Source: Candidatus Woesearchaeota archaeon (lineage in GTDB: Archaea > Nanobdellota > Nanobdellia > Woesearchaeales > GW2011-AR4). From it: a stretch of 53,477 bases of DNA. The translations under genes and the position numbers were made by a program. The first letter of the stretch is position 1. The number at the start of each line of letters is the position of its first letter. The notes beneath the pieces were generated by a model. That model ran no database searches and was not told the origin of the DNA. It saw nothing but the letters and a program-made list of their open reading frames with translations. Below, piece by piece: positions 16,844-25,721 of the stretch. The stretch is taken from the NCBI GenBank assembly GCA_018303685.1, contig JAGVXS010000063.1, forward strand, positions 1 through 53,477. The letters are read 5' to 3'.

Positions 16844-17415
16844 TTATAAAATTTATAATAAAGCTGATAACAAAGATTTTGTCTACCGGGTATTTTCTAA
16901 GATTATTGTATAATGTTGACATTGGTAAACACAAAATGGACTTTCAAACCGGATTTGCTTCACTTTTAATGAAAAAATCCATCAAAAAATATGTTAAAAA
17001 TGGCGAAAGGGTGCTGGACATCGGCACTGGCCCGTATGCCCTCCACAGCATCTGGATGGGGAAAAACATGGATGTTGATGCTGTTGCAACAGACATCAAC
17101 GATGAATACATAAAAAATGCCGTGAAAGTTATGGCCCTCAATAAAGTGAGTTTCAAAATAATTAAAAGCGACTTATTTAAAAACATAAAGGGAAGATTTG
17201 AATGGGCAATTTTTAACCCTCCTGATTACAGGCTGGTGGAGAGGCTGCTGGAGGAGGCTCCTGCAAATATCAAATTAATGCTCTCGATGAATCTTTTCTA
17301 CATAAACCGCAGGAAAGCTGAAGGAATAATAAAAAACAGCAATTACAAAGTTATTGATATCATGGCAGAGTTTCTTAACCCAGCCAAGGTTTTCATACTG
17401 GAAAAAAAATCATAG
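16837..17415 (+). CDS. Class I SAM-dependent methyltransferase
   Basis: 192 residues. The SAM-binding motif I is RVLDIGTGPYALHS, the acidic end of strand 2 is ATDINDEYI, and the FNPPDYRLVERLL motif resembles the N-P-P-[YF] motif of amino- or N-methyltransferases (HemK/RlmF class). The first 25 residues are hydrophobic (IIKFIIKLITKILSTGYF) and may dock on the membrane. It overlaps the WbpE-like gene by 7 bases, so a role in N- or O-methylation of the diamino sugar acid or glycan is plausible but unproven. It converges on the NodB-like gene with a 6-base overlap. Confidence 0.7.
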   Translation: MLIIKFIIKLITKILSTGYFLRLLYNVDIGKHKMDFQTGFASLLMKKSIKKYVKNGERVLDIGTGPYALHSIWMGKNMDVDAVATDINDEYIKNAVKVMALNKVSFKIIKSDLFKNIKGRFEWAIFNPPDYRLVERLLEEAPANIKLMLSMNLFYINRRKAEGIIKNSNYKVIDIMAEFLNPAKVFILEKKS

Positions 17416-19602
17416 TATCCTTATGTGCTTTGCATTTGACGGCACGTTATACATGAATATATTCCTCCCAACTGGCTTGAATCCTGTATCATGGTAGTTC
17501 TTTTCGTCCAGCGTGAATTGAATCTTCCTGATTTTTTTGTTTATATTCTGGATTAAGGTTATTTCAGTAGAAAAAACATCAGGCAGGTTATTTGTCAGAT
17601 CTATTATAAACGCCTTTCCCTGCTTTTTAACCCTGTGTAGGGTTATATTCTCCCTACACTTGTAATATTTGATGATATCGTCTGCGCCTGCAAACCAGAC
17701 GCCACTATGCTTTTCAAAAAAGCTGAACATACCCCTGGCATATTGCGGGCATTCTGTATTATAGTCCGGAACATGCCCAGATATGAGCATGTAGTCCAAG
17801 CCGTTATTGTATCTTTTGATAAATTCTTCCCTGATTTTGCGGCAGTTGCCTTTGTCAAAGAATTCTCCGATGCATATTCCCCAGAAAAGCCTTGAAGGAA
17901 GGAAAAAATTAATTGGAGCGTTTGGAATGGGCCAATGCCTTATCCACTGCAGATGCCTTGAAGCAGAAAATGCAGCCTTTTCCATGGTGCCATTTTCGGT
18001 TGCAAGCCCGTACGGCGATGCGTAAGAAAATACGTGAGACAAAGGAGTTTGGTATTTCCATTTATCCTTCCAGACCTTTTCCGATTTTTGAATCTCGTTT
18101 ATTATTTCCGCTGAATTAAGCCTGTAAATTCTGGAATGTGTATTGGTGTGCGGCAGATACAAAAAATTCTCATTTTCAAACTTTTTCCTTAACGGCTTTC
18201 CAATCCCAAACAAGCAAAGCAAAGTGCTTAACAGCGTGGAAATTTTTGGATATTTTTTCATGCAGAATATTTTATTCCCAATATAGCAGAACCTGTGGTA
18301 ATTAATCCCATATAATGTCCTTGTTGCTATGGCTATCTGCACCCATCTTGGCAGTTTTCCCTCTGCCCTGTAAAGATAGTCGTTAATCTTGGCGTCGTCG
18401 GTAATTGCATTGAATGCCATTTTTTTGTTGTCCTTCCACCTTGCGATGAAGGCATTTGACACCGGCTCGCTGCTCATGTGCAAAATGCTTTGAATTTTTG
18501 GCTGGTAAGATAATGCAGATGCTATGCTTTCAATATTTTCCTTTGAACTGCTGAGGCACATGCCTATTCTCCAATATGCCCTAAGCGAATGCGGGGGAAA
18601 ATATCCCTGAGGATTTCCTGTTGATTCTTTTTTGGACTTATCCAGCCAGTAAGGCTCTTTCGGCTCCGGCATGGAATGCCAGCATGCTCCAAAAAAATTT
18701 TCGCCTTTTTCTATGTGGATGCCGTCATTTGGCAGGGCCATGTAAGGGCACATTGCAAAGAAGAGGCTTTTGCCATGAAAATAGGCGTAATAAGGATGAT
18801 TCAAAGTCATTATACTGCTTTCCTCCATTATATTGGTGTGAAATGCGCTTGCTGACAGCTTGCCGCTGTAATTTTCCAGCCTGTACCATATCATAGGATC
18901 AAGAAAATCCGCTTTAGAGCCATCTAGATTTTTTGCCTCGTCAAATTTCAGCACAATCTCGATTTTTGACATCAAAATTTTGCCGTCAGGGCTCCAGAAA
19001 TAATGGGTTATTTCAAAAGGAAGAAAGCCTTGATTTTTGCATTTGTCACCTTTAATTTTCATTGCTCCTTCGATTTTTAATATCTTTAATATGCCTGAAT
19101 CAGAGATAATGTCAAATTTTGCATCTTTCACGTCTTTTTGAAAAAATAGGTTTCCGCCTGATGCTGAAAGGTGCAAAGGGCCGTATTCTTCATTATCTGC
19201 AGTGATTTTTTCTATGTAATAGCCATTCTTGTTGAATAAGACTGATATTTTCCCAGTAGAAACTGCTAAATAAGAATCATTCTCAAGCGAGACTGTCGTG
19301 TCCGGCTTCTGGCGCTGGCTCGGCTTGTTGGATATTTTATAAACTATCTTCAGGTGTTTCACATTCTCCCTGTTTATTATGATAGCTATGTGGCTTTCAT
19401 TTATATCATTCAGGTAGCCAAATTTTTTAATGCAGCCTTTCTTATGAATTATGTCAAACAGAAGCTTTCTGTTGCTGCTGTCAAGAACTTTTATGCTTCC
19501 AAAATCCACATTATGTGGCAGTTTCAGGTCGTCAAAACTGACAATTAGAATAGAGTTTTTGTTCAATGGGTAGGCATTTAATATTATGCGCTCTTCTTTC
19601 AT
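17410..19602 (-). CDS. Large glycan-active protein with beta-sandwich N-terminus and NodB-like C-terminal domain
   Basis: About 730 residues from ATG 19602, which overlaps the upstream GT4 stop (ATGA); the ORF-track start 19650 lies inside that gene. Residues 1-400 are beta-rich with aromatic patches (FLPFEITHYFWSPDG, YYAYFHGKSLFFAMCPY), like the sugar-binding and sandwich domains of polysaccharide-processing enzymes. From about residue 420 a polysaccharide-deacetylase-like barrel appears: FNAITDDAKIN (DD), LPHTNTHSRIY (H-x3-H), HVFSYASPYG and LISGHVPDYN (late His). This Asp/His set is the metal and base arrangement of the NodB family. No signal peptide is seen. Possible roles are de-N-acetylation or lyase-type trimming of the locus's glycan. 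Family membership is moderate confidence. Confidence 0.55.
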   Translation of the reverse strand: MKEERIILNAYPLNKNSILIVSFDDLKLPHNVDFGSIKVLDSSNRKLLFDIIHKKGCIKKFGYLNDINESHIAIIINRENVKHLKIVYKISNKPSQRQKPDTTVSLENDSYLAVSTGKISVLFNKNGYYIEKITADNEEYGPLHLSASGGNLFFQKDVKDAKFDIISDSGILKILKIEGAMKIKGDKCKNQGFLPFEITHYFWSPDGKILMSKIEIVLKFDEAKNLDGSKADFLDPMIWYRLENYSGKLSASAFHTNIMEESSIMTLNHPYYAYFHGKSLFFAMCPYMALPNDGIHIEKGENFFGACWHSMPEPKEPYWLDKSKKESTGNPQGYFPPHSLRAYWRIGMCLSSSKENIESIASALSYQPKIQSILHMSSEPVSNAFIARWKDNKKMAFNAITDDAKINDYLYRAEGKLPRWVQIAIATRTLYGINYHRFCYIGNKIFCMKKYPKISTLLSTLLCLFGIGKPLRKKFENENFLYLPHTNTHSRIYRLNSAEIINEIQKSEKVWKDKWKYQTPLSHVFSYASPYGLATENGTMEKAAFSASRHLQWIRHWPIPNAPINFFLPSRLFWGICIGEFFDKGNCRKIREEFIKRYNNGLDYMLISGHVPDYNTECPQYARGMFSFFEKHSGVWFAGADDIIKYYKCRENITLHRVKKQGKAFIIDLTNNLPDVFSTEITLIQNINKKIRKIQFTLDEKNYHDTGFKPVGRNIFMYNVPSNAKHIRIL

Positions 19603-20813
19603 TTTACCGACTCTACAAGCATGTTGAATTTTTTCCCGATTAAATCCCATGAATAATTTCTTTTTATATGATTATGCCCGTTAAAAGCCAATGACTTTCT
19701 GAGTTTTGGGCTCGACAATAGATTTATTATTGCATTTGCCAGCTCTTCAGAATTTTTTTGCCTTACCAGCAAGCCGGTTTTATTGTGGTTTATAATGTCC
19801 GGAATGCCGCCAACATTGCTCCCTATGACGCAGGTGCCTGATGCCAGCGCTTCAAGGAAGGCAACCCCGAGCCCTTCTGTATCGCCGCTTTCTGTGACAA
19901 TTGAAGGGCCTACAAACAAATCAGCAGAGGCATAGTACTCTGGCAAAAGCCTGTTCCCTACCTTGCCGGCAAATGCAACATTACTGCCGAGCCCAAGCTC
20001 TTCCGCAAGCAATTCCAAGCTTGCCCTTTCAGGTCCGTCACCTACAATAACGAGCTTTGCATGCGGAAATTCTTTGACAACTTGGCTCATTGCTGTCACA
20101 AGGTACTTGAACCCTTTCTTTTCAACAAGCCTGCCGACACCCAGAATAAACTCTTTTTTTATTCCAAATTTGCCCATTAATTTATCATTTCTGCCTCTTT
20201 TCCTGAACATCCCCATATCAACGCCCATAGGTATCAGATTTATGCCTTTTTTATCAAATATTTGCTCCAGTTTACCCTTTGTAAAGGCGCTGTTGGCTGT
20301 GCAATATGCGGAGTTTTTAATGACTAACCTGGCTAAAATCCTGAGAATGGGGGACTTGACGGGAAAGATATCGCCTGCATGCGCTGTTGCAATGTATGGA
20401 ATCCCAAAAAGCTTTTTGCACAAGTATGCGGCAACGCCCTGGGGAATTATCCAGTGGGCATGCACAACATCGATTTTTTCTTTCTTTATCAGCTTAGCCA
20501 TGCTGAAAAATTCCGACAAAAAAAGCAGCGGGAGCTGGAATACGGCAATTTTATGCCTTTTTAAGTTTGCCAAGATTCCCCCCTCATAGCAGACCTTTTG
20601 CAGCCTATACGGCACAAAATATGAAAACCTGTAGATTTTGACATTGCCAATAATTTCATGTTTTTTTGCATTATGGAAATGCGGCGCCAAAGCTATTACA
20701 TTATGCCCATAGCCTGCAAGTTGCCTGCACAATTCAAAAACAAAACCCGGCTCGGTGTCATTTTTCCATCTCGGGAATGTCGTGGCTGCCTCGAGTATGT
20801 TTCTTTTTGGCAT
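19599..20813 (-). CDS. Family 4 glycosyltransferase
   Basis: 404 residues of GT-B fold. N-terminal motifs are TTFPRWKNDTEPGFVFELCRQLA and VVHAHWIIPQG; donor-domain motifs are LIPMGVDMGMF, LGVGRLVEKKGFKYLV, IVGDGPERASLE and the GT4 signature E-x7-E in ESGDTEGLGVAFLEALASG. It adds a sugar during assembly of the cytoplasmic glycan. It heads a two-gene minus-strand unit with the NodB-like protein (ATGA overlap), so these two probably act on the same structure. It diverges from the flippase gene. Confidence 0.85.
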   Translation of the reverse strand: MPKRNILEAATTFPRWKNDTEPGFVFELCRQLAGYGHNVIALAPHFHNAKKHEIIGNVKIYRFSYFVPYRLQKVCYEGGILANLKRHKIAVFQLPLLFLSEFFSMAKLIKKEKIDVVHAHWIIPQGVAAYLCKKLFGIPYIATAHAGDIFPVKSPILRILARLVIKNSAYCTANSAFTKGKLEQIFDKKGINLIPMGVDMGMFRKRGRNDKLMGKFGIKKEFILGVGRLVEKKGFKYLVTAMSQVVKEFPHAKLVIVGDGPERASLELLAEELGLGSNVAFAGKVGNRLLPEYYASADLFVGPSIVTESGDTEGLGVAFLEALASGTCVIGSNVGGIPDIINHNKTGLLVRQKNSEELANAIINLLSSPKLRKSLAFNGHNHIKRNYSWDLIGKKFNMLVESVK

Positions 20814-20836
20814 GGCTTATAAAAACAAGCCATGGT

Positions 20837-20886
20837 TTAAAAATATTGTCAAAATGATATTCGCCAAAAACAAACTTTTAAATAAG
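20837..20886. promoter_or_regulatory. Divergent promoters of the GT4 and flippase genes
   Basis: The minus-strand TATA-like ATTTTTAAACC (about 20837-20847) is about 29 bases upstream of ATG 20813. The plus-strand CTTTTAAATAAG (20875-20886) is centred 27 bases upstream of ATG 20907. Confidence 0.45.
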
Positions 20887-20906
20887 CTGTTGGGAAACTT
20901 TAAGCC

Positions 20907-22343
20907 ATGAACGGAGTAAAAAGCATAGCAATAAACACTGCCAGCCTGATAATATCTGAAGTAATCACAAAGATCGTGCAGTTCCTGATATTTGTGTTTA
21001 TTGCCCGCTCTTTGGGCAGCATTGTATTTGGAAAGTTCAATTTTGCCTATTCCTTTTCCATGATTGCCGTGCTTCTTATGGACTTGGGCATAAACTACAT
21101 GCTGGTAAGAAATATGGCAAAAAACAAGAAGCTCGCAGGCAATTACATAATGAACTCCTTTGCGATAAAAATCCTGTTGTCGGCCATATCTTTCACGGCA
21201 ATATACTTTATTTTCAGCGTGTCGGGCTACCCTGAAGACACCAAAGTGATAGTTTATATTTTAGTGCTGTTTGCATTTTTGAGGTCTTTCACAGAGCTTG
21301 TATTTTCTGTGTTCAAGGCTTATGAAGCAATGCATTACGAGGCTTTCCTGAAAATTCTGAGAATGCTTGCCACCCTTATTTTAGGCTTGGCTGCACTCAA
21401 GATACGCAAGGACATTGTGCTTTTGGCCATAATCTTCCTGCTTGTTGAGGGCGCAGTTTTCATCATAAGCCTTGTGATTGCCTTGTCTAAGTTCCTGAAG
21501 CTGAAATTTTCCCTGAGCTTCGATTTTTCCAGAGAAATCCTAAAAGAGGCTTTCCCATTCAGCCTTTCGTTTGTATTCGCCAGCGTATATTTCTACATTG
21601 GCAGCGTAATGCTTTCTGCAATGAAAGGCGACAGCGCAGTCGGGATATACAGCGCGGCGTACAACCTGACTTTGGCCATTCTTTTCATTCCAGGAATGTA
21701 CACATTCGCCATCTACCCCGTCATTTCAAAAAACTTCGGCAAGTACAGGGATAGGGTGGTTCTGATATACGAAAAATCATTCAAGTACATGTACATAATC
21801 GGGCTTCCGATAAGCATTGGATTTTTCATGCTCGCAGAAAAGATCATATTATTTTTTTATGGAAGCGAGTTTGCAGAGTCAGTGCTTGTGCTAAAGCTTG
21901 TATCATGGTTTGTTTTCATAAAGTTCATAAGCTTCATTACAGGCATAATATTGTCTGTGCAGATACAAAGGCTAAGGGCATTTGCGCAGGGCGTCACCGC
22001 AGTGCTGAACCTTGCGCTTAACTTTTTGCTGATACCAAAATATAGCTACATTGGGGCAGCGGTTGCGACCTTAATAAGCGAAGCGGTGCTGTTTGCGCTT
22101 ACTTTGATGTTTGTTTCAAAATATTTCCATGTTTTTGACATATTGAAATTATTGCACAAGCCGCTGATAGCCTCCGCAATCATGGCTGTATTTATTATAA
22201 CTTTAAATGTAAACCTGTTTGCAGTCATGGCAGTCGGGGCAATAGTATATTTTGTGGCATTATTTTTGCTGAAAACATTTGATGAAAGGGACTATTCCCT
22301 GATGAAAAGCCTGGTAAAAATTGACAATGGGCAAGAATATTAG
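20907..22343 (+). CDS. Polysaccharide flippase (Wzx/MOP superfamily)
   Basis: 478 residues with about 12-14 hydrophobic helices. The N-terminal SIAINTASLIISEVITKIVQF and ARSLGSIVFGKFNFAYSF are typical of Wzx-like exporters, as is the central FPFSLSFVFASVYFYIGSVMLSAMKGDSAVGIYSAAY. It turns polyprenyl-linked oligosaccharide from the inner to the outer membrane face, linking the cytoplasmic glycosyltransferases to the GT-C enzyme outside. It overlaps the next gene by about 17 bases, so the nucleotidyltransferase-fold protein is probably translated from the same mRNA. Confidence 0.88.
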   Translation: MNGVKSIAINTASLIISEVITKIVQFLIFVFIARSLGSIVFGKFNFAYSFSMIAVLLMDLGINYMLVRNMAKNKKLAGNYIMNSFAIKILLSAISFTAIYFIFSVSGYPEDTKVIVYILVLFAFLRSFTELVFSVFKAYEAMHYEAFLKILRMLATLILGLAALKIRKDIVLLAIIFLLVEGAVFIISLVIALSKFLKLKFSLSFDFSREILKEAFPFSLSFVFASVYFYIGSVMLSAMKGDSAVGIYSAAYNLTLAILFIPGMYTFAIYPVISKNFGKYRDRVVLIYEKSFKYMYIIGLPISIGFFMLAEKIILFFYGSEFAESVLVLKLVSWFVFIKFISFITGIILSVQIQRLRAFAQGVTAVLNLALNFLLIPKYSYIGAAVATLISEAVLFALTLMFVSKYFHVFDILKLLHKPLIASAIMAVFIITLNVNLFAVMAVGAIVYFVALFLLKTFDERDYSLMKSLVKIDNGQEY

Positions 22344-23589
22344 GATATGGGCGGAAAACGGAAATTCAATTCTTGAGGGAATAAGAAACAGGAGTGTGGA
22401 AAGCCATATTGCTGTTGATTTTCTGCAGAAGGAACTGCATGAGGCAGTTTACTCGTATGTCAACGGCGGGTTTTCTAAAGCAGGGTATATCCTATACCCA
22501 TTTGTAAAAGGCCTTTCAAAGGATATTTTTAAGAAGATAAGCGATGTGAAGGCTGCAGCTGAATTTCTGGATGAATCAGGCTGCGATTTCAGCAATTCCC
22601 TGAGCTTGTACAGGAATACGAGATTGAATGGGAAGAGCGCGCCGGTTTTCATATCGCAGCTCTATCAGGATTTCTCAGGCATTGAAAAATCAGGAGTTAA
22701 AAATAAGAAAGTCAGATTCAAGAAGATTGATATTAAAGACTACAACAAGAAGGATTTTGAATACCTAAAGCCTGTAATTGAGCTTAAGGACTTTGCAAAT
22801 GACAGCTTAAGGGATTTTGTTGTTGATATGCATATACATGGCAGCATAGCCACCAGAGACTATGTAAAGGGCTGGAGCGACCTTGACACGCTTATTATAA
22901 TAAAAAAGGGCGTTATAAACGACGCAGAACTGCTGGCTGAGCTGAGGAAGATTCTTTACAAATCAAAAAAATATTTTTATTTGGTTGACCCTCTGCAGCA
23001 CCATGGGCATATGGCTGTAACAGAATATGACATGGGGTACTACTGCCAGGCATTCTTTCCGCTTGTTTTGTTCGATTACTCAAAATCGGTTTTTGGCAGC
23101 AAATACCTGAATTTCGGCGTAAGGGACGACAAAGCTGAAAGGATGGGAAGATTTCATGCATTTTCAGGCTATTTTAAAAGCCTTTATTCAGGCAGGATAA
23201 AAAGCATGGGCTGCTACGAGCTTAAATTCCTGCTGCACATGATTTCCCTTTTCCCGACAATGTACCTTCAGGCAAAAGGCATGCATGTCTACAAGAAGTT
23301 CTCATTCGGAATAGCCAAAAGGGATTTCAGCAAAAGCGAATGGAATCCCATAGAAGCAGCGACAGGCATAAGGAGCAGATGGAAAGCGCCGGCAAAAATA
23401 CCCTTTACAGCAATAGCTTCGCGCATAAACCCATTGCTGGCTTACCAAGCAAATGCAAAATATTGGGATATAACAAATAAAATCAATAACCTGAACAGGG
23501 TGAATGTCCAAAGCCTTGTAAATGGAATGCACATATTGTCTGAAAAAGCAAAAGCCAGAATAGATAACCATGCTAAAACGAGTCTATAG
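22327..23589 (+). CDS. Nucleotidyltransferase-fold protein of unknown substrate (glycan locus)
   Basis: 420 residues from ATG 22327; the ORF-track start two codons earlier is a TTG. In the middle, HGSIATRDYVKGWSDLDTLIII is a Pol-beta nucleotidyltransferase core: GS, then D-x-D, with the loop between extended by an aromatic insert. The N-terminal ~150 residues are helical, and the C-terminal region (HMISLFPTMYLQAKGMHVYKKF) is also helical. I do not recognise the full-length family. LicD-type transferases, which add phospho-substituents to glycans, share this fold, so phosphoryl decoration of the exported sugar is a reasonable guess. It converges with a second nucleotidyltransferase-fold gene, overlapping 17 bases at the 3' ends. 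Confidence 0.6.
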   Translation: MGKNIRIWAENGNSILEGIRNRSVESHIAVDFLQKELHEAVYSYVNGGFSKAGYILYPFVKGLSKDIFKKISDVKAAAEFLDESGCDFSNSLSLYRNTRLNGKSAPVFISQLYQDFSGIEKSGVKNKKVRFKKIDIKDYNKKDFEYLKPVIELKDFANDSLRDFVVDMHIHGSIATRDYVKGWSDLDTLIIIKKGVINDAELLAELRKILYKSKKYFYLVDPLQHHGHMAVTEYDMGYYCQAFFPLVLFDYSKSVFGSKYLNFGVRDDKAERMGRFHAFSGYFKSLYSGRIKSMGCYELKFLLHMISLFPTMYLQAKGMHVYKKFSFGIAKRDFSKSEWNPIEAATGIRSRWKAPAKIPFTAIASRINPLLAYQANAKYWDITNKINNLNRVNVQSLVNGMHILSEKAKARIDNHAKTSL

Positions 23590-24793
23590 CTATCTTCTTT
23601 AATGTGCTTCTTATGTAAAAAAGCACCCTCCTGAACAGGGAATTGCTTGTTATTATGACGTATAAAAGAATCATCTTGTTCTTCAAGCCCCTTTCTGTCT
23701 TGTACCCGAGTGGGAAAAAGCATGGAAAGTGGGAATGCTTAAGGCTGTTTGCCAATTCAACCTGCTCATTAAGGTTGATTATTCTCTTCTCAAGAACCGG
23801 ATCCAGTTTTTCCTGAAAACAATTTATGCTGAGCCTCTTTCTGATGTACCTGCTCAGCCTTCCCTGAGCGCTTGAATAGCAGCAAAGCTGCTTTAGAAGG
23901 CTTATCGGGAGTATTGAATAGAAATTCTTGTGCTTAATGAAATGGCTTATCATCTGGGATATAGCCTTATCAGGGTGCCACTCAGCTGCAAATGATATCC
24001 TTGCCTTGTAGCCCCTAAACAACACATCACGCTGCTTTACATGCAGCAGGTAGTTTTTATCTTTAGACAAGAATGCATCAAATTCCTTTACAAAATCTGA
24101 TGATATGTAAACCGACTCTTTCAGCAAGCCAAGAAGCATGTCTTTTCCTGCATCATCATTCATTTGAAACCAGTTTTTCCTGAGACGCTTTACTTTCCTG
24201 GAGAATTTACCCCACACGGGCTTTTTCATGCCTGAGATGCCATAAAACATTCTGAATGTGTGGCTCAGGGCATTAAGCCTCAGGAGGCACATCCTTATGT
24301 TGATTTTTTTTGACAGCAGTATGTAAAGGAAATCCACAGGCAGGTGCCTGAGTATCGTGTCTGCAACCAGGCAAGTCTTGATTTTTTTAAGCTCATGCTT
24401 TTTCGGCATGTAAATGCTTATTTTCCTGCCGTATATTTTTATGTAGTCTGAGCTTGGATATATGTACCTTATGTTCTTGAAGATATTCTCGGTAAAAATA
24501 AGGAAGGGGTGAAAAACAAGGTATTTTGAATCATCGTCTATGTAGTTTTTCTTCAAAAGGGGCGGCAATTTAGAGCCTTCTTTAAGCACAAATATCAAGT
24601 CTATGTCTGATATTCCAGGAGCGCTTACCTTGCCGAATCCATAGACTGACAGAATCCCATCCTCTTTTTGCGCCTTCCTTTTTATCCTGCCAAGCACCCT
24701 GCCGTAATCTTCCAGCCTGTACTTTACAGGGTATCCGTAAAAAGAAAGCTCCTCCTTTTTTAGATTTCTGATGTAGTTGTTTTTTATTTTCAT
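23573..24793 (-). CDS. Second nucleotidyltransferase-fold protein (glycan locus)
   Basis: 406 residues. Residues 48-72 carry SVYGFGKVSAPGISDIDLIFVLKEG, a nucleotidyltransferase core with the G-x-G turn and D-x-D pair. The remainder is Lys/Arg-rich and helical (RKVKRLRKNWFQMNDD, SKDKNYLLHVKQRD), ending in a hydrophobic basic tail (KMILLYVIITSNSLFRRVLFYIRST) that could bind the membrane. It differs from the convergent gene in domain order: here the core is N-terminal. Function is not known. It begins 13 bases after the methyltransferase-like gene and probably shares its promoter at about 25632-25643. Confidence 0.55.
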   Translation of the reverse strand: MKIKNNYIRNLKKEELSFYGYPVKYRLEDYGRVLGRIKRKAQKEDGILSVYGFGKVSAPGISDIDLIFVLKEGSKLPPLLKKNYIDDDSKYLVFHPFLIFTENIFKNIRYIYPSSDYIKIYGRKISIYMPKKHELKKIKTCLVADTILRHLPVDFLYILLSKKINIRMCLLRLNALSHTFRMFYGISGMKKPVWGKFSRKVKRLRKNWFQMNDDAGKDMLLGLLKESVYISSDFVKEFDAFLSKDKNYLLHVKQRDVLFRGYKARISFAAEWHPDKAISQMISHFIKHKNFYSILPISLLKQLCCYSSAQGRLSRYIRKRLSINCFQEKLDPVLEKRIINLNEQVELANSLKHSHFPCFFPLGYKTERGLKNKMILLYVIITSNSLFRRVLFYIRSTLKKIAIDSF

Positions 24794-24806
24794 GCAGCCA
24801 AGAATC

Positions 24807-25610
24807 CTACCTGAACCTTATTGGGTTTCTCTTTTTCATCTCCGTGTACAGATAATCAAACTCCTCTTTGCTTATTTTTTTGGTATTGATTTTTTCCATT
24901 ACCATCCCAAAATCATGATTTCCCGAGCCAATCCTGAAATAGTCAATAACCTTAAAGCCGATAAACTGGAAGAATGTTTCATAAAGGCTGCTGATGTAAG
25001 CGCCGTGGCAGTGTATGCTGTACCCGTGCTTTTTTGTCAGATTTGACATTACTGCATATAATTCCATGCTCCGGTAGACATTAGAATGGGCCTCGTCCTC
25101 AATGCCTGAGTTGTCATGCAGAAGGCTATTAGAGAAAGTTATGTCAAACTCTTTGTTTGCTTTTGAGCTGAAATTCTGCAGGTTAAGGCTGCCGGAATTC
25201 TCCTTCACAGGAAGGGCTGAAGCCTCGGCGCCAAGCTTTTTGAGGAAATCCAAATGCTCGCGCTTTGAATCATTAGGAGCAAGCTCCAAAACAGATATTC
25301 CTGACATTGCGCCTGCGGTAATAAGCGCTTTTTTTAACTCGTTTGCCTTTAAATCATCCATCTCAAATATCTTTTTTGAGAGGTTGAACTCCACAAACGG
25401 CTCTATAACGCTGAAAAATCCGCTTAAGTCATCTTTAACAAGGAAAGAGCAGTTTATTGTTAGGAACAGCAGAGGGTCGTAGCTTGAATCCAAAATGCGC
25501 GGAAATTTGCCCTTTTCAAACAAGGCAATTCCGTTGCCTGTGTTCTCATGAAATATCTGCACCTTGCTGCTTATGCTGTCATCAATGCCGCTTTCAATCC
25601 TTACTTCCAT
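24807..25610 (-). CDS. Methyltransferase-like protein of uncertain function
   Basis: 267 residues. The centre has a Rossmann-like series, ISVLELAPNDSKREHLDFLKKLGAEASALPVKEN then FDITFSNSLLHDNSGI, resembling the SAM-binding and post-strand-4 motifs of class I methyltransferases (LELGPG..., FDVV.SN..L). Motif I lacks the usual G-x-G, so cofactor binding is uncertain. The N-terminal ~90 residues (VQIFHENTGNGIALFEKGKF) are a separate beta-rich part. A TATA-like GCTTTATAAACC at 25632-25643 lies about 28 bases upstream of its ATG. It is followed by the second nucleotidyltransferase-fold gene, its likely partner. Confidence 0.5.
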   Translation of the reverse strand: MEVRIESGIDDSISSKVQIFHENTGNGIALFEKGKFPRILDSSYDPLLFLTINCSFLVKDDLSGFFSVIEPFVEFNLSKKIFEMDDLKANELKKALITAGAMSGISVLELAPNDSKREHLDFLKKLGAEASALPVKENSGSLNLQNFSSKANKEFDITFSNSLLHDNSGIEDEAHSNVYRSMELYAVMSNLTKKHGYSIHCHGAYISSLYETFFQFIGFKVIDYFRIGSGNHDFGMVMEKINTKKISKEEFDYLYTEMKKRNPIRFR

Positions 25611-25631
25611 AAAACAGGGTGCGGCAACTTG

Positions 25632-25643
25632 GTTTATAAAGCT
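25632..25643 (-). promoter_or_regulatory. TATA box of the methyltransferase-like/nucleotidyltransferase unit
   Basis: GCTTTATAAACC on the minus strand, centred about 28 bases before ATG 25610. Confidence 0.45.
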
Positions 25644-25721
25644 TTTCTTGACTCGCTGCCATAATAAACTGTCATAATAAAAAAGGCAAAGGAGGTCATA
25701 TTTGCCGATTATGCATTATGC

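Noticed and set aside
19963-20589. 208-residue plus-strand ORF
   Set aside because: It lies wholly antisense to the GT4 gene at 19599-20813, which has all its family motifs; the ORF protein is Ser/Leu-rich with no motif.
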